64,000 nucleotides of DNA from Halapricum desulfuricans. GTDB taxonomy: Archaea; Halobacteriota; Halobacteria; Halobacteriales; Haloarculaceae. Position numbers and translations under genes: made by a program. Below, piece by piece: positions 12,026 to 21,077 of this stretch. The stretch covers positions 2,170,001 through 2,234,000 of the forward strand of contig NZ_CP064787.1 of the NCBI RefSeq assembly GCF_017094505.1, in the 5' to 3' direction. The notes below the pieces were generated by a model. It did no database searches, was not told the origin of the DNA, and was given only the letters and a program-made list of their open reading frames with translations. Each line of letters begins with the position of its first letter. Position 1 is the stretch's first letter.

Positions 12026-13735
12026 ATGACTGACCCCGCGACGCTCGAGGTGACCATCGTCGACGGCTACGTCGACGAGCCGGCTCATTTCGGCGTGCCG
12101 CCGTACATTTCTACCTATCCGCGGTACGTCGCCGGCGCGCTGGTCGACGCCGGCGTCCCTCGCGAGCGAATCACCTACCACACCATCGACGCGTTACGTG
12201 AGGAGAACAGCCGCTGGCGGGCGGTCGCCGACGCCGACCTGACCGTCTACGTCGGCGGGATGACCGTCCCCGGCAACTACGTCGGCGGGACGCCCGCCGA
12301 ACCGGACGAGGTCCGGAGGATCGCCTGGACGGCCGAGGGCACGTCGATCATGGGCGGTCCGATCAGGTTCGGCGTCGGCGAGGAGAACGTCGGCGCGAGC
12401 GAGACCAGCCGCGAGGACCTCGATTTCGATTTCGTCGCCGGCGCGGACGTCGAGGCCGCGGTCTTCGATCTCGTCGAGAACGGCCTGGAAGGGTTCGAAC
12501 CCCGCTATCGCGGCGTCCCTGAGGAGACCAGATGGGCGCGACAGGGGGCCTTCATCGTCGAACAGCATCCCAACCACCCCGACTATCTGCTCGCCGAACT
12601 GGAAACCTCACGGGGCTGCCCGTACCGGTGTTCGTTCTGCACGGAGCCGATGTACGGCGACCCCGACTTTCGACCCCCCGAGAGCGTCGTTGAGGAGGTC
12701 GCTGCCCTCTCCGAGCACGGCGTCAGACACTTCCGACTCGGCAGGCAGGCGGACATCCTCGCCTACGGGGGTGACGGCGAGAAGCCAAATCCCGACGCGC
12801 TTCGATCGCTCTATCGGGGGATTCGGGAGGTCGCACCGGACCTGGAGACGCTACATCTGGACAATATGAACCCCATCACGGTCGTCAAATGGCCGGAAAA
12901 GGCACGTGAGGGGATCCGGATCATCGCCGAGCACAACACGCCCGGGGACACGGCGGCGTTCGGACTCGAGTCCGCGGACCCGCAGGTCCAGAGCGACAAC
13001 AACCTCAACGTCACCGCCGAGGAGTGTCTGGAGGCCGTCCGAATCGTCAACGAGGAAGCGGGGTGGCGACCGGGCGAGGATCCCGCCGACGCGCCCACCT
13101 TCGGTGAGGAGGCCGCGCCGCGCCTGCCGAAGCTGTTGCCGGGGATCAACCTCGTCCACGGGCTCAAGGGCGAACGCGAAGAGACCTTCGAGCACAACAA
13201 GCGGTTTCTCCGGCGTGTCTACGACGAGGGACTGCTGCTCCGTCGGGTCAACATCCGGCAGGTCATGGCTTTCGAGGGGACGGAGATGGCCGACACCGGC
13301 GCGGAGATCGCCGCCGACCACAAGCAGCTGTTCAAACAGTACAAACGGGACGTCCGCGAGGAGATCGACAACCCGATGTTACAGCGTCTCGCACCGCCGG
13401 GGACGGTCCTCGAGGACGTCCACCTCGAATACCATCAGGACGGCAAGACCTTCGGTCGGCAACTGGGGACCTATCCCCTGCTGGTCGCTGTCCCGGGCGA
13501 GCGCCAGCTCGGCGCGACGATCGATATCGCGGTGACCGACCACGGGTACCGCTCGGTGACCGGCGTCCCACACCCACTAGACGTGAACTCGGCGTCGATG
13601 GACGAATTGCAGGCGTTGCCGGGATTAGGTCGCCAGCGAGCGGGCAACATCGTTGTCGATCGCCCGTACGATAGCGTCGAAGAGATCACGGCCGGCGACC
13701 TCTCGAAGTTCGCGGTCGCACGGCGATCCGAGTGA
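12026..13735 (+). CDS. Radical SAM protein with C-terminal helix-hairpin-helix
   Basis: 569 aa. Residues 1-180 are an unassigned, possibly cobalamin-binding-like alpha/beta region. The radical SAM cluster motif GCPYRCSFC is at C198/C202/C205, followed by a barrel that includes ADILAYGGDGEKPNP and HLDNMNP. The C-terminal ~50 residues, DVNSASMDELQALPGLGRQRA, are a helix-hairpin-helix as in DNA-binding/ComEA-like proteins, so the enzyme may act on nucleic acid. Start chosen at MTDPATLEVTIVDGY; the 9-codon extension upstream lacks support. Substrate unknown. Confidence 0.8.
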   Translation: MTDPATLEVTIVDGYVDEPAHFGVPPYISTYPRYVAGALVDAGVPRERITYHTIDALREENSRWRAVADADLTVYVGGMTVPGNYVGGTPAEPDEVRRIAWTAEGTSIMGGPIRFGVGEENVGASETSREDLDFDFVAGADVEAAVFDLVENGLEGFEPRYRGVPEETRWARQGAFIVEQHPNHPDYLLAELETSRGCPYRCSFCTEPMYGDPDFRPPESVVEEVAALSEHGVRHFRLGRQADILAYGGDGEKPNPDALRSLYRGIREVAPDLETLHLDNMNPITVVKWPEKAREGIRIIAEHNTPGDTAAFGLESADPQVQSDNNLNVTAEECLEAVRIVNEEAGWRPGEDPADAPTFGEEAAPRLPKLLPGINLVHGLKGEREETFEHNKRFLRRVYDEGLLLRRVNIRQVMAFEGTEMADTGAEIAADHKQLFKQYKRDVREEIDNPMLQRLAPPGTVLEDVHLEYHQDGKTFGRQLGTYPLLVAVPGERQLGATIDIAVTDHGYRSVTGVPHPLDVNSASMDELQALPGLGRQRAGNIVVDRPYDSVEEITAGDLSKFAVARRSE

Positions 13736-13793
13736 TCGCAACGGATCTGATCGGCCTGTATCGAGCCGTCGGAAACGCCGTGACGCGCCAGGC

Positions 13794-14150
13794 CTACGCT
13801 GCAGTGATGTTTTTGCCCTGGATGAAGACGTCCGCGCCTTCGTCCAGCGGACTCTGCACGACGGAACCTTCAACGGTGACACAGTCCCCTTCCTCGATGT
13901 CCTCCGCAGCGGCCATCACGAACGCTGTGCCGGTCCCATCGTCGATGTTGAACGCCCCGTCTTCCGACGCGTTCGTGACTTCGCCCGTGAGCGACACTTC
14001 TCCGTCGCCAGTTTCGACGTCTTCGATTTTCGTGTCCCCCGGACCACACGTGTCCGAACTGCCCCCACCGAGCGCAGAGCAGCCCGCAAACGCGGAGAGG
14101 ACGACCAGTGCTGCGACGATTCCAATCGTTCGTTTCGTCTGGAGTCGCAT
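13794..14150 (-). CDS. Lipoprotein with OB-fold domain
   Basis: 118 aa. N-terminal MRLQTKRTIG, a hydrophobic stretch and the lipobox FAGC indicate an exported, lipid-anchored protein. The body SLTGEVTNASEDGAFNIDD, FVMAAAEDIEEGDCVTVEG and ADVFIQGKNI is a compact OB-fold, a fold used for binding nucleic acid or sugars. The start at 14150 is supported by a TATA-like box on the minus strand (ATTTATATG, about 14178-14187) that would put transcription within a few bases of the ATG. Two upstream in-frame ATGs overlap or precede that box. Convergent with the radical SAM gene. Confidence 0.7.
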   Translation of the reverse strand: MRLQTKRTIGIVAALVVLSAFAGCSALGGGSSDTCGPGDTKIEDVETGDGEVSLTGEVTNASEDGAFNIDDGTGTAFVMAAAEDIEEGDCVTVEGSVVQSPLDEGADVFIQGKNITAA

Positions 14151-14274
14151 CTCCACGAGGCGGTTGCTTCGGTTTAACATATAAATATTCGTCCCGACAC
14201 TCAGCGTCGTCCCCGACGGCGGCGGAATCGATTCGAAATCCTTTTTCCTTGGTCGCACTCACCTTAGAGTGCGC

Positions 14275-14348
14275 GCCGCCTTAGCTCAGACTGGGAGAGC
14301 ACTCGACTGAAGATCGAGCTGTCCCCCGTTCAAATCGGGGAGGCGGCA
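14275..14348 (+). tRNA. tRNA-Phe (anticodon GAA)
   Basis: 74-nt cloverleaf: acceptor GCCGCCT/AGGCGGC plus A73, anticodon arm CTCGA-CTGAAGA-TCGAG with GAA, and T arm CCCCG-TTCAAAT-CGGGG. CCA is not encoded. Its last 22 bp are repeated at 14492-14513, the hallmark of integration at a tRNA 3' end. Confidence 0.97.
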
Positions 14349-14349
14349 T
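14328..14349 (+). repeat. Attachment-site copy inside tRNA-Phe
   Basis: The 22-bp T-arm and acceptor tail of tRNA-Phe (starting GTTCAAATCGGGGAGG). An exact direct copy lies 164 bp downstream at 14492. Integrases commonly use this part of tRNA genes as attB. Confidence 0.75.
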
Positions 14350-14491
14350 GTTTCTGCGGCCGACAATACATCGAGCGGAGCGAGTGAGCCGTCAGCCGCG
14401 AAACTCCGTCCGATCCGATTTGAACACGACAGTCGCAGCCCCGGAACGGTCGAGCGATAGCGAGAGCGCATGCCCGGAACGTCTGTCATCT

Positions 14492-14513
14492 GTTCAAATC
14501 GGGGAGGCGGCAT
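14492..14513 (+). repeat. Second attachment-site copy (tRNA-Phe tail)
   Basis: Perfect 22/22 match to 14328-14349 in direct orientation. The 142 bp between the copies contain no gene, so the inserted element is nearly gone or was displaced downstream. Confidence 0.75.
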
Positions 14514-15143
14514 TAGACTCAGAGTTCAATGCCTGCGTAGCCGCGATGGGTTTGTTGGCCGATTCACCCAGTCCGAACGCGATTCTATGGTCGAGTATAC
14601 AGTGGAAGGTACGCGCGTTGTATGCAGCACGACGGCTGAAAAATATCATCAGCTGAGGATTTCAACTCGCCCTGAAGTCGGGGACTGTGAAGCCGAACCG
14701 AGGATTTGTCTCGTACTCTGCTCCAGAGTCAGAGGCGGAGTCCACCGACAAGCCCCACCGTTCCAATTTTCAGCAGCAAACAGCAGTATCTCGCACGAAG
14801 CGAGAGTAACTGTGTGTCGCTGGGCTTGACACAGAACTTTTGCTGCCATTGTTTTTCATCCCTGTCGGAGTGACAGCGGGCGCGATAAACGCCGACCCGC
14901 CACCAGCAGTCACTCTCGACTGTCCAGTATACGCTACGGGGGCGTTGCCGGGCACGGCAGTGCCGACCAACGCCGTGAACTGCTGGCGACACTTGATTTG
15001 CCCCCGGTCGTCATCGATGAAATCCGACGCCGATTCTGAAGGACCTCACTCTATGCTGGGTGCTCTCTTGGCCGCAGATTGCTCTCGGTGCTCGTCGTCC
15101 TCTCACGCATCTGTGGTCAGCAGCCTTACTGCCCACGTTTGTG
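14514..15143. other. Accessory debris after tRNA-Phe, no confident gene
   Basis: About 630 bp without a supported gene. A 57-nt segment at 14610-14666 is related to 47368-47424, in the second tRNA scar. On the minus strand, 14770-14970 has a short open frame with a protein-like Ser/Ala/Gly composition (GGGSAFIAPAVTPTG) but no recognised family. Lower GC and frequent stops compared with neighbouring genes suggest degraded foreign DNA. Confidence 0.5.
14610..14666 (+). repeat. Shared 57-nt element, copy 1 (tRNA-Phe scar)
   Basis: Aligns without gaps to 47368-47424 at 43 of 57 positions. Conserved blocks are TACGCGC, TATGCAGCAC, GCTGAAA, TGAGG and TTTCAAC. Read in one frame both copies give a related peptide, T-R-x-x-C-S-T-x-A-E-x-Y followed by L-R-x-S-T, so it may be a gene remnant. 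Both copies lie on the plus strand downstream of a tRNA whose tail is duplicated. Confidence 0.6.
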
Positions 15144-15863
15144 CTACGACTGGATTGCAGAACCAGCTTCAATTTCGAAATCACAGTCGGCGGCAACGGT
15201 GTACAGCGGTCGTTCATCGACTGCGACGTTGGCGAGTCGCTGTCCGATCGGGTGTTCGCCGAACGCAAGCTCAGCGTGACCTCGGGGCCAAATCCCGACG
15301 CTGCCGGAGAGTCGCGTCTTCTCTCGGAGTAGTTGATCGCCTTTGACGGTGTAGTTGTAGCCGGACAGCTGTGCTGGTATCGTCGGTGGTCGCCAGCCGT
15401 CGAAGGAGAGAATCCGTTGTCCATCGGCGGTGACAGTCGCGTGTCGTGTGCGGCCCGCGTCTCGCAGGTCGATGTCGGCGACGAGTTTCGGATACCCCCA
15501 GATGTCTACGCCGAATGCTCGCGCTGGTTCGGTCGAAACCGGGAGCGTGTAGACGTACCCACTGACACCGCGGCGAAGTCCGGACAGATACGGCCACGTC
15601 CGTGTGTCCGTCTCGACCGCTGGAATGAGTACGCCGACCTCGTCGTATGGATCGATCGTGTCTTCGCCGACGCGGTCATACGCGACGGCCAGAACCGTCA
15701 GCACCGCCCGCGTTCGTGTCGCTCGAATCGGTTCGAGTCCTGCGGGCAGCAGCGTCGCGACATCATCACGGGCCGCGGGGAAGACAGCGCCGACAATCGA
15801 TGCCGACAGCTGCGCCGGTAGCCGAAACGTGTGTCCGGCCGAAGTGGTCTCTTGTGACGTCAT
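15144..15863 (-). CDS. Acetoacetate decarboxylase-like protein
   Basis: 239 aa. The motif FGVDIWGYPKLVADI (K126) matches the acetoacetate decarboxylase superfamily, in which the lysine after W-G-(F/Y)-P forms the Schiff base. The preceding YLSGLRRGVSGYVYTLPVSTEPA fits the family's strand order. Members decarboxylate beta-keto acids or act as aldolase/dehydratases on similar substrates, and the substrate here is open. It is next to tRNA-scar debris on one side and an aldo/keto reductase, also on the minus strand, on the other. The stop lies only a few hundred bases from degraded DNA, but the gene looks full length. Confidence 0.75.
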   Translation of the reverse strand: MTSQETTSAGHTFRLPAQLSASIVGAVFPAARDDVATLLPAGLEPIRATRTRAVLTVLAVAYDRVGEDTIDPYDEVGVLIPAVETDTRTWPYLSGLRRGVSGYVYTLPVSTEPARAFGVDIWGYPKLVADIDLRDAGRTRHATVTADGQRILSFDGWRPPTIPAQLSGYNYTVKGDQLLREKTRLSGSVGIWPRGHAELAFGEHPIGQRLANVAVDERPLYTVAADCDFEIEAGSAIQS

Positions 15864-16077
15864 CGGACGTAGGTTTGGAGACGGCCCGACACAGCAAAGG
15901 CGTTGCTGGCTGTTCGGTATTCGGGCGACTGCACGGGGTTAGAAAGCCAGCGCGCCGCGAGGATCAGCCTGACCGGCCAGCCGACAGGATGTCGTAGGGC
16001 AGTGTCTCCTGTCGTCGCGAAGGTGCCTTCGTTTGACAGGGCTCGGAGTGTGTTTCGAAGCGGCGTACGCGTCCGTC

Positions 16078-16848
16078 CTACAACGCAAAGACGCGTTCCA
16101 TATCCGCGTCTGTGAGTTCGAAGTCGAACACAGACAGGTTCTGTTCGAGATGCGATCGACGGGCGGCCTTTGGAATCGCGGCCACCATTTCTTGTTGGAG
16201 CAACCAGCGCAGTGCGACCTGTGCAGCGGACTTCCCGTATCGCTCGCCGATCGTCGCCAGCGTCTCGTTGTCGACGACGTCGCCTTTCGCCAATGGACTA
16301 TATGCGGTGAGTAGCACGTCGTGTTCGATGCAGAACTCGACGAGTTCGGCCTGGCCGTGGAACGGATGATACTGCACCTGGTTGGTCAAAATCGGGCTCT
16401 CGGCCACCTGCATTGCCTCCCGCAATTGCTCGACTGAGAAGTTGCTGACGCCGATCTGGCGTACCTTGTCTTCCGACTGCAATTGCTCCATTGCCGCAAG
16501 TGTCTCTCCGACGGGCACTGTCTGACTCGGCCAGTGAATCAACAGGAGATCGACGGTCTCCACCCCGAGTGTGTCGAGGCTCTCTCGGACAGACTGCAGT
16601 ACGTCGTCGTGAGCCAGGTTCGACCGCCACACCTTCGTCGTGAGAAAGATCTCCTCTCGATCGACATCGGCGGCCGCGATACCCTGCCCGACCTCGCGCT
16701 GGTTGTTGTAGTATTCGGCTGTGTCGATATGGCGATACCCCATCTCGATAGCCTCGCGTACCGTCTGGACACACGCGTCGCCTCGGAGCTGGTACGTACC
16801 GAGGCCTAACTTCGGGACTTCCGTCTCTTGCACGGTTACAGAGTTCAT
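16078..16848 (-). CDS. Aldo/keto reductase
   Basis: 256 aa, the usual size for a short AKR. The catalytic tetrad is visible: D42 and Y47 in IDTAEYYNN, K72 in TTKVW and H105 in LLLIHWPS. The NADPH-binding end IPKAARRSHLEQN is also present. It reduces aldehydes or ketones to alcohols in the cytoplasm; specificity cannot be read. Same strand as the acetoacetate-decarboxylase-like gene but 214 bp apart, so co-transcription is uncertain. Divergent from the ABC exporter genes. Confidence 0.92.
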   Translation of the reverse strand: MNSVTVQETEVPKLGLGTYQLRGDACVQTVREAIEMGYRHIDTAEYYNNQREVGQGIAAADVDREEIFLTTKVWRSNLAHDDVLQSVRESLDTLGVETVDLLLIHWPSQTVPVGETLAAMEQLQSEDKVRQIGVSNFSVEQLREAMQVAESPILTNQVQYHPFHGQAELVEFCIEHDVLLTAYSPLAKGDVVDNETLATIGERYGKSAAQVALRWLLQQEMVAAIPKAARRSHLEQNLSVFDFELTDADMERVFAL

Positions 16849-16948
16849 ATCCAGTAGTCATGTCTGTAGCATCAAAGAAGGAAGGCACAAGCCGACACCG
16901 CCGCGTGCCGAGTGTCGCTTATCCCCATCGAGAGTATAAGACACGGCA

Positions 16949-18055
16949 ATGGGTGACGCTACGTCGACCGGCCAGAAATCAGGCGATCGAAGCCGCAAGG
17001 AGACGACGCTGGCAGGGCAGACCGGAGACGACACTCCCGACGTTCTCGGGGACGCAGACACCGTGCCGGTCGGCGAGCCGGCGCTGGTCGTCGACGGCGT
17101 CTCCAAGCGGTTCGGGGACGGAGAAAACGAGGTTATCGCCGTTGACGACGTGAGTTTTACCGTCGAACAGGGCGCTGTCGTCGGGCTACTCGGCCCCAAC
17201 GGTGCGGGAAAAACGACGCTGATTAAATCCATCCTCGGGATGGTGCTACCGGACGAGGGATCGGTGGAGACTTTCGGGGTTGACGCGAGCGACGGGCGGC
17301 GCGGGGCCTACGTCGACGTGGACGCGATGCTCGAAGGGGCACGCAACGACTACTGGCGACTCACTGTCAGAGAGAATCTGCGGTACTTTGCGACGATCAG
17401 CGGGGTCGATCCCGATTCGGTCACGGGCCGACACGACCGACTTCTGAATCGACTCGGGCTTGGCGACTATGCCGACACCGCTGTCCGGAACCTCTCACGG
17501 GGGATGAAGCAAAAGGTGTCGCTGGCGAGTGTGCTTGCGGGTGGCGCGAAACTCATCTTTCTCGACGAGCCGACGCTCGGCCTGGACGTCGAGAGTTCTC
17601 GCACGCTTCGGGCCGAACTGACGCGACTCGCCCGCGAGGAAGGGCTGACGATCTTCGTCAGCAGCCACAATATGGCCGCCATCGAGGACGTCTGTGACCG
17701 CGTGATCGTGATGTCGGCGGGCCAGATCGTCGCTGACGGGACTGTCGAGGAGTTATTGGGCAGTGCCGACCGCAACGCGATCCGAATCACCAGCGCAGAC
17801 ATCGACGATCACGTCGTGGGTCGGCTCGAAGACAGATTCACGCTGCTGAGTGTCGAGACGGTCGATGGGAGCCGTCGCGTCGAACTGAAAGCGGCCGGTG
17901 AAGAACTGTACACACTGATGGATACACTCCGCGATGCGGGAGTCACGGTCGAACAGCTCCACACCGTCGAGCCCGATCTTGAGGACGTGTTCGTCAATCT
18001 GACCGGTGACACGCAGGGACTTCGTGGGCCGGGTGAGGGCAAGGGATCGCCATGA
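16949..18055 (+). CDS. ABC-2 type exporter, ATP-binding protein
   Basis: 368 aa. A ~40-residue acidic/polar N-terminal extension precedes a complete nucleotide-binding domain: Walker A GPNGAGKTTLIKS (about residues 80-95), signature LSRGMKQKVSLA, Walker B LIFLDEPTLGLD and the H-loop SSHNMAA. The C-terminal ~90 residues are the accessory domain of drug/lipid exporters. It overlaps the permease gene by 4 bp, so the two are translationally coupled and form one transporter. Substrate unknown. TATA-like GTATAAGAC lies just upstream of the ATG. Confidence 0.93.
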   Translation: MGDATSTGQKSGDRSRKETTLAGQTGDDTPDVLGDADTVPVGEPALVVDGVSKRFGDGENEVIAVDDVSFTVEQGAVVGLLGPNGAGKTTLIKSILGMVLPDEGSVETFGVDASDGRRGAYVDVDAMLEGARNDYWRLTVRENLRYFATISGVDPDSVTGRHDRLLNRLGLGDYADTAVRNLSRGMKQKVSLASVLAGGAKLIFLDEPTLGLDVESSRTLRAELTRLAREEGLTIFVSSHNMAAIEDVCDRVIVMSAGQIVADGTVEELLGSADRNAIRITSADIDDHVVGRLEDRFTLLSVETVDGSRRVELKAAGEELYTLMDTLRDAGVTVEQLHTVEPDLEDVFVNLTGDTQGLRGPGEGKGSP

Positions 18056-18867
18056 CAGATGCCGCTGACCCCGAGTCGATCGAACAGCCCCGCCCGGCAA
18101 CGTACTACCACCTCGCACGAGCGGTCCTGTACCGTGAGTTTCTCATCTTTGTCCGGTATCCGGCCAACGCGATCGGGGGGATCGTCGTCTCGCTGTTCTT
18201 CTTCGGCGTGCTATTCTATGGCGGCCAGCAGTTGGCCGGGCAATCCCTCACCGAGTCACTCGAAGGCATCATCGTTGGCTACTTCCTCTGGACGCTGTCT
18301 GTCGGCGCGTACTCGTCGGTGTCGAACGACATCAGCAGCGAGGTACAATGGGGGACGCTCGAGCGGCACATCACCACGCCGTTCGGGTTCGCACCAGTCG
18401 CGTTATTGAAAGGCGTTGCAAAGATCGTCCGGACGTTCCTGACATCACTGATCGTGCTGGTCGCGATGCTCCTGATGACGGGGACGACACTCCGGATCGA
18501 ACCGGTGACGACAGTCACTGTCGCGGGGTTGGCGATCACGTCAGTGCTCGGGCTCGGGTTCGCGGCTGGCGGGGTCACAGTCCTCTACAAGCGGATCGGG
18601 AACTGGCTCAACCTCCTCCAGTTCGGGTTCATCGTGTTGATCTCTGCCCCGGTGTTCGACGCCCCGTGGACCCGACTGCTCCCGCTTGCACACGGGAGTG
18701 CCCTGCTCCAGCGGGCGATGGTTGACGGGACCCGGCTCTGGCAGTTCAGCCCGTTCGATCTCGCCTTACTCTTGGGCGTTGCAGTGGGTTATCTGGCGGG
18801 TGGCTACCTGGTGTTTCACTACGCGACACGGCGAGCCCGACGGCTCGGCGTTCTCGGTGACTATTGA
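18052..18867 (+). CDS. ABC-2 type exporter, permease
   Basis: 271 aa integral membrane protein with about six hydrophobic segments, starting near FPYPANAIGG-type sequence (residues 30-50) and ending with a basic tail ATRRARRLGVLGDY. The pattern of six helices with an amphipathic N-terminal helix fits ABC-2 permeases. Start ATG overlaps the ATPase stop (ATGA). Together they form a half-size exporter pair that would act as a dimer. Confidence 0.88.
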   Translation: MTDAADPESIEQPRPATYYHLARAVLYREFLIFVRYPANAIGGIVVSLFFFGVLFYGGQQLAGQSLTESLEGIIVGYFLWTLSVGAYSSVSNDISSEVQWGTLERHITTPFGFAPVALLKGVAKIVRTFLTSLIVLVAMLLMTGTTLRIEPVTTVTVAGLAITSVLGLGFAAGGVTVLYKRIGNWLNLLQFGFIVLISAPVFDAPWTRLLPLAHGSALLQRAMVDGTRLWQFSPFDLALLLGVAVGYLAGGYLVFHYATRRARRLGVLGDY

Positions 18868-18931
18868 ACGTGCGATCCGAAAACTCACAGATTGAGCGTG
18901 AGGTGAAGACGCGAACTGTGGGCTGAATGAC

Positions 18932-19007
18932 AGTGATTACTGCAACTTTACCGGTACGACCGTACTACTTCGTGCGGTCGACTCGGAACAGACGTACAGT
19001 GATCACT
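18932..19007 (+). repeat. 76-bp inverted-repeat (MITE-like) element, copy 1
   Basis: Ends in imperfect inverted repeats: AGTGATTACTG (18932-18942) against CAGTGATCACT (18997-19007), 10 of 11 complementary. Its middle shares GTGCGGTCGAC and the following CGGAA with a 77-bp element at 58791-58867, which has its own terminal inverted repeats. An internal CGACCG/CGGTCG stem could form. It is non-coding and sits between the ABC permease and the YccF-like gene. It may be a MITE or a regulatory/transcript-ending hairpin. Confidence 0.6.
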
Positions 19008-19069
19008 ATGAGTCGAGGAACGCCGGGAGCAACGACATAGGTTTCCCTCTTGGAAGCCTGGTATAACTG

Positions 19070-19447
19070 ATGGCACAACGGTCCTTCTGGGTTCGTGCGC
19101 TGTGGTTCGTGTTCGTCGGCTGGTGGGCGACACCGATCGTCGTGAATACTGCGTGGCTACTCAACGTCACGGTCGTCCTGCTCCCGATCGGGATCAAACT
19201 GATCAACCTCGTGCCGACGGTTCTCACTCTCGCTGAGCCGCGGTCGCTTTCGGCGCCCGAGTCGGCCCGGGGGCAACGCTCGCTCGCCGTCCGGGCGATC
19301 TATTTCGTCTTCGTCGGATGGTGGTTGAGCCTGCTGTGGGCGAACGTGGCGTCGTTCCTCGCGATCACGATCGTGGGGATCCCGGTCGCAATCTGGATGC
19401 TCAACCGACTGCCGTACGTCACGTCACTGTACCGGTTTCACGGGTGA
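19070..19447 (+). CDS. YccF-domain (DUF307) membrane protein
   Basis: 125 aa with two internal repeats, each opening R-A-(L/I)-(W/Y)-F-V-F-V-G-W-W (residues 9-20 and 72-82) followed by a hydrophobic pair. This duplication is typical of YccF-domain inner-membrane proteins of unknown function. About four membrane segments. Monocistronic, with the inverted-repeat element 63 bp upstream. Confidence 0.8.
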   Translation: MAQRSFWVRALWFVFVGWWATPIVVNTAWLLNVTVVLLPIGIKLINLVPTVLTLAEPRSLSAPESARGQRSLAVRAIYFVFVGWWLSLLWANVASFLAITIVGIPVAIWMLNRLPYVTSLYRFHG

Positions 19448-19558
19448 CGCTGACGGTCACTGCTCTGCTGGCGTTGTTCGAGGGCCGGGCCTGACGGTGC
19501 ACCGGAACTTTCTGCTCGTTCCCTGACCACTATGTCGCTTTTATTTTCATTGGAGATT

Positions 19559-20983
19559 ATGAGTGGTGACTCATCACCGAACGAGTCGATCAGTGCGATC
19601 CCACACGCAGCGGTCGAAGCGTTCGACGAGCGGCTCGACGGCGACCTGATCCTTCCGAATCACGAGGCGTACGACGACGCCCGTGACGTGTGGAACGGAC
19701 TCGTCGACAAGCGTCCGGCAGTCATCGTCCGGGTCCGACACGCCGAGGACGTCTCGGCCGGCCTCGAATTCGCGGGTCGACACGACCTCGAGCTCTCGAT
19801 CCGGGGAAACGCCCACCACCAGGCCGGGAGCGCCCTCGTGGAGGACGGGCTCGTCGTCGACCTCGCGGACCTCACTGCCGTGGACGTCGACAGCGACGCG
19901 CGGCGCGTCACCGTCGGTGCCGGCGCGACTGCCGGGGCGGCTCTCGAACGGACGCTCGAACACGGACTCGCGTTCCCCACGGGGAGCGCGTCCGTGGTCG
20001 GGATATCCGGATCGACACTCGGTGGCGGACTCGGCTGGATGCGACGCAAGCGCGGGGCCGGATTCGACGCTCTCCGGGAAGTCGAACTCGTCACTGCCGA
20101 CGGCACGGTTCGCACTGTCAACCCGGAGGACGATCCGGACCTGTTCTGGGCAATCTGCGGCGCTGGCGCGAACTTCGGCGTCGTCACCGAACTCACGTTC
20201 GAGCTGTACGAGACACCGCCGGTCGTCCCGGCGCTCGGCGTCTTCTATCCACGCGACGACGCCGAGGCGGTGCTCGAAGGCTTCCGCGAGCTGACGACCG
20301 AGGCCCCGGACGCGCTCAGCACCATGTTGCTGAACACGCACGTCCCGCCGTTGCCGGACGTCCCGGAGGACCTGCAGGGGACGCCGTCGATCGCGATCAT
20401 GGGGGCGTATCTCGGTGACTCCGACGCCGCCTCGCAGGTACTCGATCCGTACCGGGCGCTCGGCGATCCCCTCCTGGACATGTCCGGGGAGATGCCCTAC
20501 GTTGCGTTGCACGAACTCGGCGCGGAGCTGTTCCCCGACGGGCACCTGTACAGTCAGCGGTCAGTCTTCCTCGAGGAGTTGACCGACGAGCACCTTGAAC
20601 TCGTCCGGACCGGCACGGACGACGCGCCGTCGCCACTCGACGGGATCGGTCTCTGGCCGATGGGCGGCGCGATCGGGGACAGCGACCACGACACGGCCGC
20701 GCCCTGGACCGACAAAGAGTACTTGCTCGTCATCGAGGGGCAGTGGGTCGATCCCGAGACGACCGACCAGAACCTCGAGTGGGTGCGACGACGTGAGCGA
20801 AAAGCCCGCGATATTGGGGGCGAGTACGCGTATCCGGGCTACGTCGGGTACGAACAGCAGGACGACGAGGACTGGGCGAAGCTGGTCTACGGCGAGAGCT
20901 ACGATCGACTCGCCGAGCTGAAGGCGATCTACGATCCGGACAATCGGTTCCGGACGAACGTCAACGTCGTCCCCCGAACGTGA
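19559..20983 (+). CDS. FAD-linked (berberine-bridge type) oxidoreductase
   Basis: 474 aa. N-terminal FAD-binding domain: RPAVIVRVRHAEDVSAGLEF, SIRGNAHHQAGSALVEDGLV (the H after RGN aligns with the flavin-linking histidine) and FPTGSASVVGISGSTLGGG. The usual second flavin-linking cysteine (G-x-C) is replaced by Ser/Ala. The C-terminal berberine-bridge block ends YGESYDRLAELKAIYDPDNRF. It oxidises alcohol, sugar or hydroxyacid substrates with O2 or another acceptor. Start at 19559 is preferred over an in-frame ATG at 19532: GGAG precedes it by a few bases, and a TATA-like CTTTTATTTT lies ~20 bp upstream. Confidence 0.85.
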   Translation: MSGDSSPNESISAIPHAAVEAFDERLDGDLILPNHEAYDDARDVWNGLVDKRPAVIVRVRHAEDVSAGLEFAGRHDLELSIRGNAHHQAGSALVEDGLVVDLADLTAVDVDSDARRVTVGAGATAGAALERTLEHGLAFPTGSASVVGISGSTLGGGLGWMRRKRGAGFDALREVELVTADGTVRTVNPEDDPDLFWAICGAGANFGVVTELTFELYETPPVVPALGVFYPRDDAEAVLEGFRELTTEAPDALSTMLLNTHVPPLPDVPEDLQGTPSIAIMGAYLGDSDAASQVLDPYRALGDPLLDMSGEMPYVALHELGAELFPDGHLYSQRSVFLEELTDEHLELVRTGTDDAPSPLDGIGLWPMGGAIGDSDHDTAAPWTDKEYLLVIEGQWVDPETTDQNLEWVRRRERKARDIGGEYAYPGYVGYEQQDDEDWAKLVYGESYDRLAELKAIYDPDNRFRTNVNVVPRT

Positions 20984-21077
20984 GGGCAAGACAGCGCCAC
21001 CCCCTCTCGGACTGCAGTTCTCACGAGGTGGAAATCCTCGGACGGTTTTGGGCGTGCAGTGTCCTACCGGTCGGTAG

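Noticed and set aside
14770-14970. Minus-strand 66-codon frame with protein-like composition
   Set aside because: No family resemblance, no promoter or ribosome-binding site, and it lies in sequence with frequent stops.
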